A stretch of DNA of 64,000 nucleotides, from the NCBI GenBank assembly GCA_016707705.1, contig JADJHD010000003.1, positions 62,001-126,000 of the forward strand. The letters run 5' to 3'. Both the position numbers and the translations under genes were made by a program. A model generated the notes under the pieces. It saw nothing but the letters and a program-made list of their open reading frames with translations, searched no databases and was not told the DNA's origin. Below, piece by piece: positions 63,440 through 64,000 of the stretch. The stretch is from Bacteroidales bacterium (GTDB taxonomy: Bacteria > Bacteroidota > Bacteroidia > Bacteroidales > UBA4417). Within the stretch, counting starts at the first letter, position 1. Each line of letters starts with the position of its first letter.

Positions 63440-63581
63440 TACCACCAGGATTCTGGTTTCCATGAGTTCCATGTCCTGTTGTAGGAGGATGTGGAGGTTC
63501 CTGAGCCATTAGTGACTTGCTGCCAACTGACAGGCTTAAAAGGATTGCGAATGACAGGATGATATATAGATTGCGTTTCAT
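63348..63581 (-). CDS. Small secreted protein with PID-CTERM sorting signal
   Basis: 77 residues. The signal peptide runs to about residue 27 (ILSFAILLSLSVGSKSLMAQ), then a short Pro/His/Gly-rich mature part (EPPHPPTTGHGTHGNQNPGG), then APIDGGLGIIIALGLAYGTRK, a Pro-Ile-Asp motif with hydrophobic helix and basic end. This matches the PID-CTERM type of sorting domain. It starts 37 bases after the T9SS cargo gene at 63619 on the same strand and may be co-transcribed with it. It lies convergent to paralogue 2 of the basic-N-terminus membrane family. A second, divergent relative is at 49121-49381. Confidence 0.85.
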   Translation of the reverse strand: MKRNLYIILSFAILLSLSVGSKSLMAQEPPHPPTTGHGTHGNQNPGGTAPIDGGLGIIIALGLAYGTRKSLQNKSEE

Positions 63582-63618
63582 AATCGGTGTTTTTTATAGG
63601 GTTGACTGATTTCCAATA

Positions 63619-64000
63619 TTACTTGACAGCTACTTTCTGAACGAAATTGCCTTCGGTAGTTGCGATGTTAACAACATAAATGCCTGTTTGTCCGTGAACA
63701 TTAAGCATGCATGAAGTTGCCTGGTTCATATTGGTTTTGGCAATCAAGCGGCCTGCCATATCGGTAAGGGTAACCAAACCATTGAGGTTTTTATCGGAAG
63801 TAATGCGGATTTGTCCTTCAACTGAGTATGCATTGATACCTGCAAGGGCTGGATTAGCAACGGAGGTTGCATCCTTGAAATGCAGACGGAAACGGCTTGG
63901 GTCTTCACCCGGAGCTGCTGTAAAGGAATATACCGGATTGTCGTTAAGTTTCTGTGAAACACCTGTTTTGGTATCTTCCAGAGTAACATACACTGATGAT
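63619..64000 (-). CDS. C-terminal part of a secreted protein with T9SS type A sorting domain (5' end beyond window)
   Basis: The minus-strand frame is open at the window edge; 126 codons are visible. The last 75 residues form a T9SS type A sorting domain (AYSVEGQIRITSDKNLNG, LTDMAGRLIAKTNMN, GIYVVNIATTEGNFVQKV). Upstream is a beta-rich stretch with FRLHFKD. The protein is surface-exported cargo; its main domains are outside the window. The small PID-CTERM gene follows after 37 bases. Confidence 0.9.
   Translation of the reverse strand, partial: SSVYVTLEDTKTGVSQKLNDNPVYSFTAAPGEDPSRFRLHFKDATSVANPALAGINAYSVEGQIRITSDKNLNGLVTLTDMAGRLIAKTNMNQATSCMLNVHGQTGIYVVNIATTEGNFVQKVAVK

Overview
The window is chromosomal DNA from a member of the Bacteroidota, most likely a Bacteroidales-like lineage. 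The grounds are: C-terminal type IX secretion (T9SS) sorting domains on two proteins; BACON repeats; a (Tyr-Gly)n-tailed tyrosine kinase beside a Wza-type lipoprotein; the yceD-rpmF-plsX-fabH cluster; separate cysC, cysD and cysN; and many promoters of the Bacteroidota pattern (TTTG or TTG, about 20 bases, then TAnnTTTG) instead of Shine-Dalgarno-led starts. Several of these boxes decide start codons. No rRNA, tRNA, CRISPR array, insertion sequence or prophage was seen.

Layout. 1-14.2 kb is a signalling and envelope region: an ECF sigma factor overlapping a zinc-finger anti-sigma/TonB-domain fusion (cut by the window edge), two poorly conserved hypothetical genes, a frameshifted gene, a hybrid histidine kinase paired with a CheB-CheR-PAS protein, and two more proteins ending in TonB domains, one a VIT/von Willebrand A fusion. 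14.3-19.4 kb holds a TetR regulator with a perfect operator palindrome, a flavodoxin/ferredoxin membrane protein, and a 1078-residue oxidoreductase that joins in one chain what other bacteria split into three HcnABC-like subunits. 19.5-22.8 kb is a capsule or exopolysaccharide export pair.

22.9-46 kb is mainly housekeeping: miaB, topA, a degenerate arginase-fold protein, ruvC, a flippase-like protein with a glycosyltransferase, ispD, L-serine dehydratase, queA, aspS, a U32 peptidase, a PHP phosphatase, the yceD-rpmF-plsX-fabH operon and the cysCDN sulfate-activation operon. 46-64 kb is more accessory: a C69 dipeptidase, a coiled-coil membrane protein, RNase H, a 1587-residue T9SS-exported protein with seven 87-residue BACON repeats, an alcohol dehydrogenase, nfo, a nucleoside-recognition membrane protein, a TPR protein and the 3' end of another T9SS cargo gene.

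The most notable unexplained signal is a pair of paralogous multi-pass membrane proteins (49.7-51.2 and 61.3-62.6 kb) with long, very basic, internally repeated N-termini. Each lies beside a tiny secreted Pro/Gly-rich protein with a PID-CTERM-like C-terminal anchor. Next to the second locus, the 3' end of the small gene and its terminator have been duplicated almost identically, leaving a headless copy. The membrane proteins carry a [SA]GPM-type helix reminiscent of site-2 (M50) proteases but no HExxH. Together this suggests an undescribed two-part envelope system; its function is unknown.
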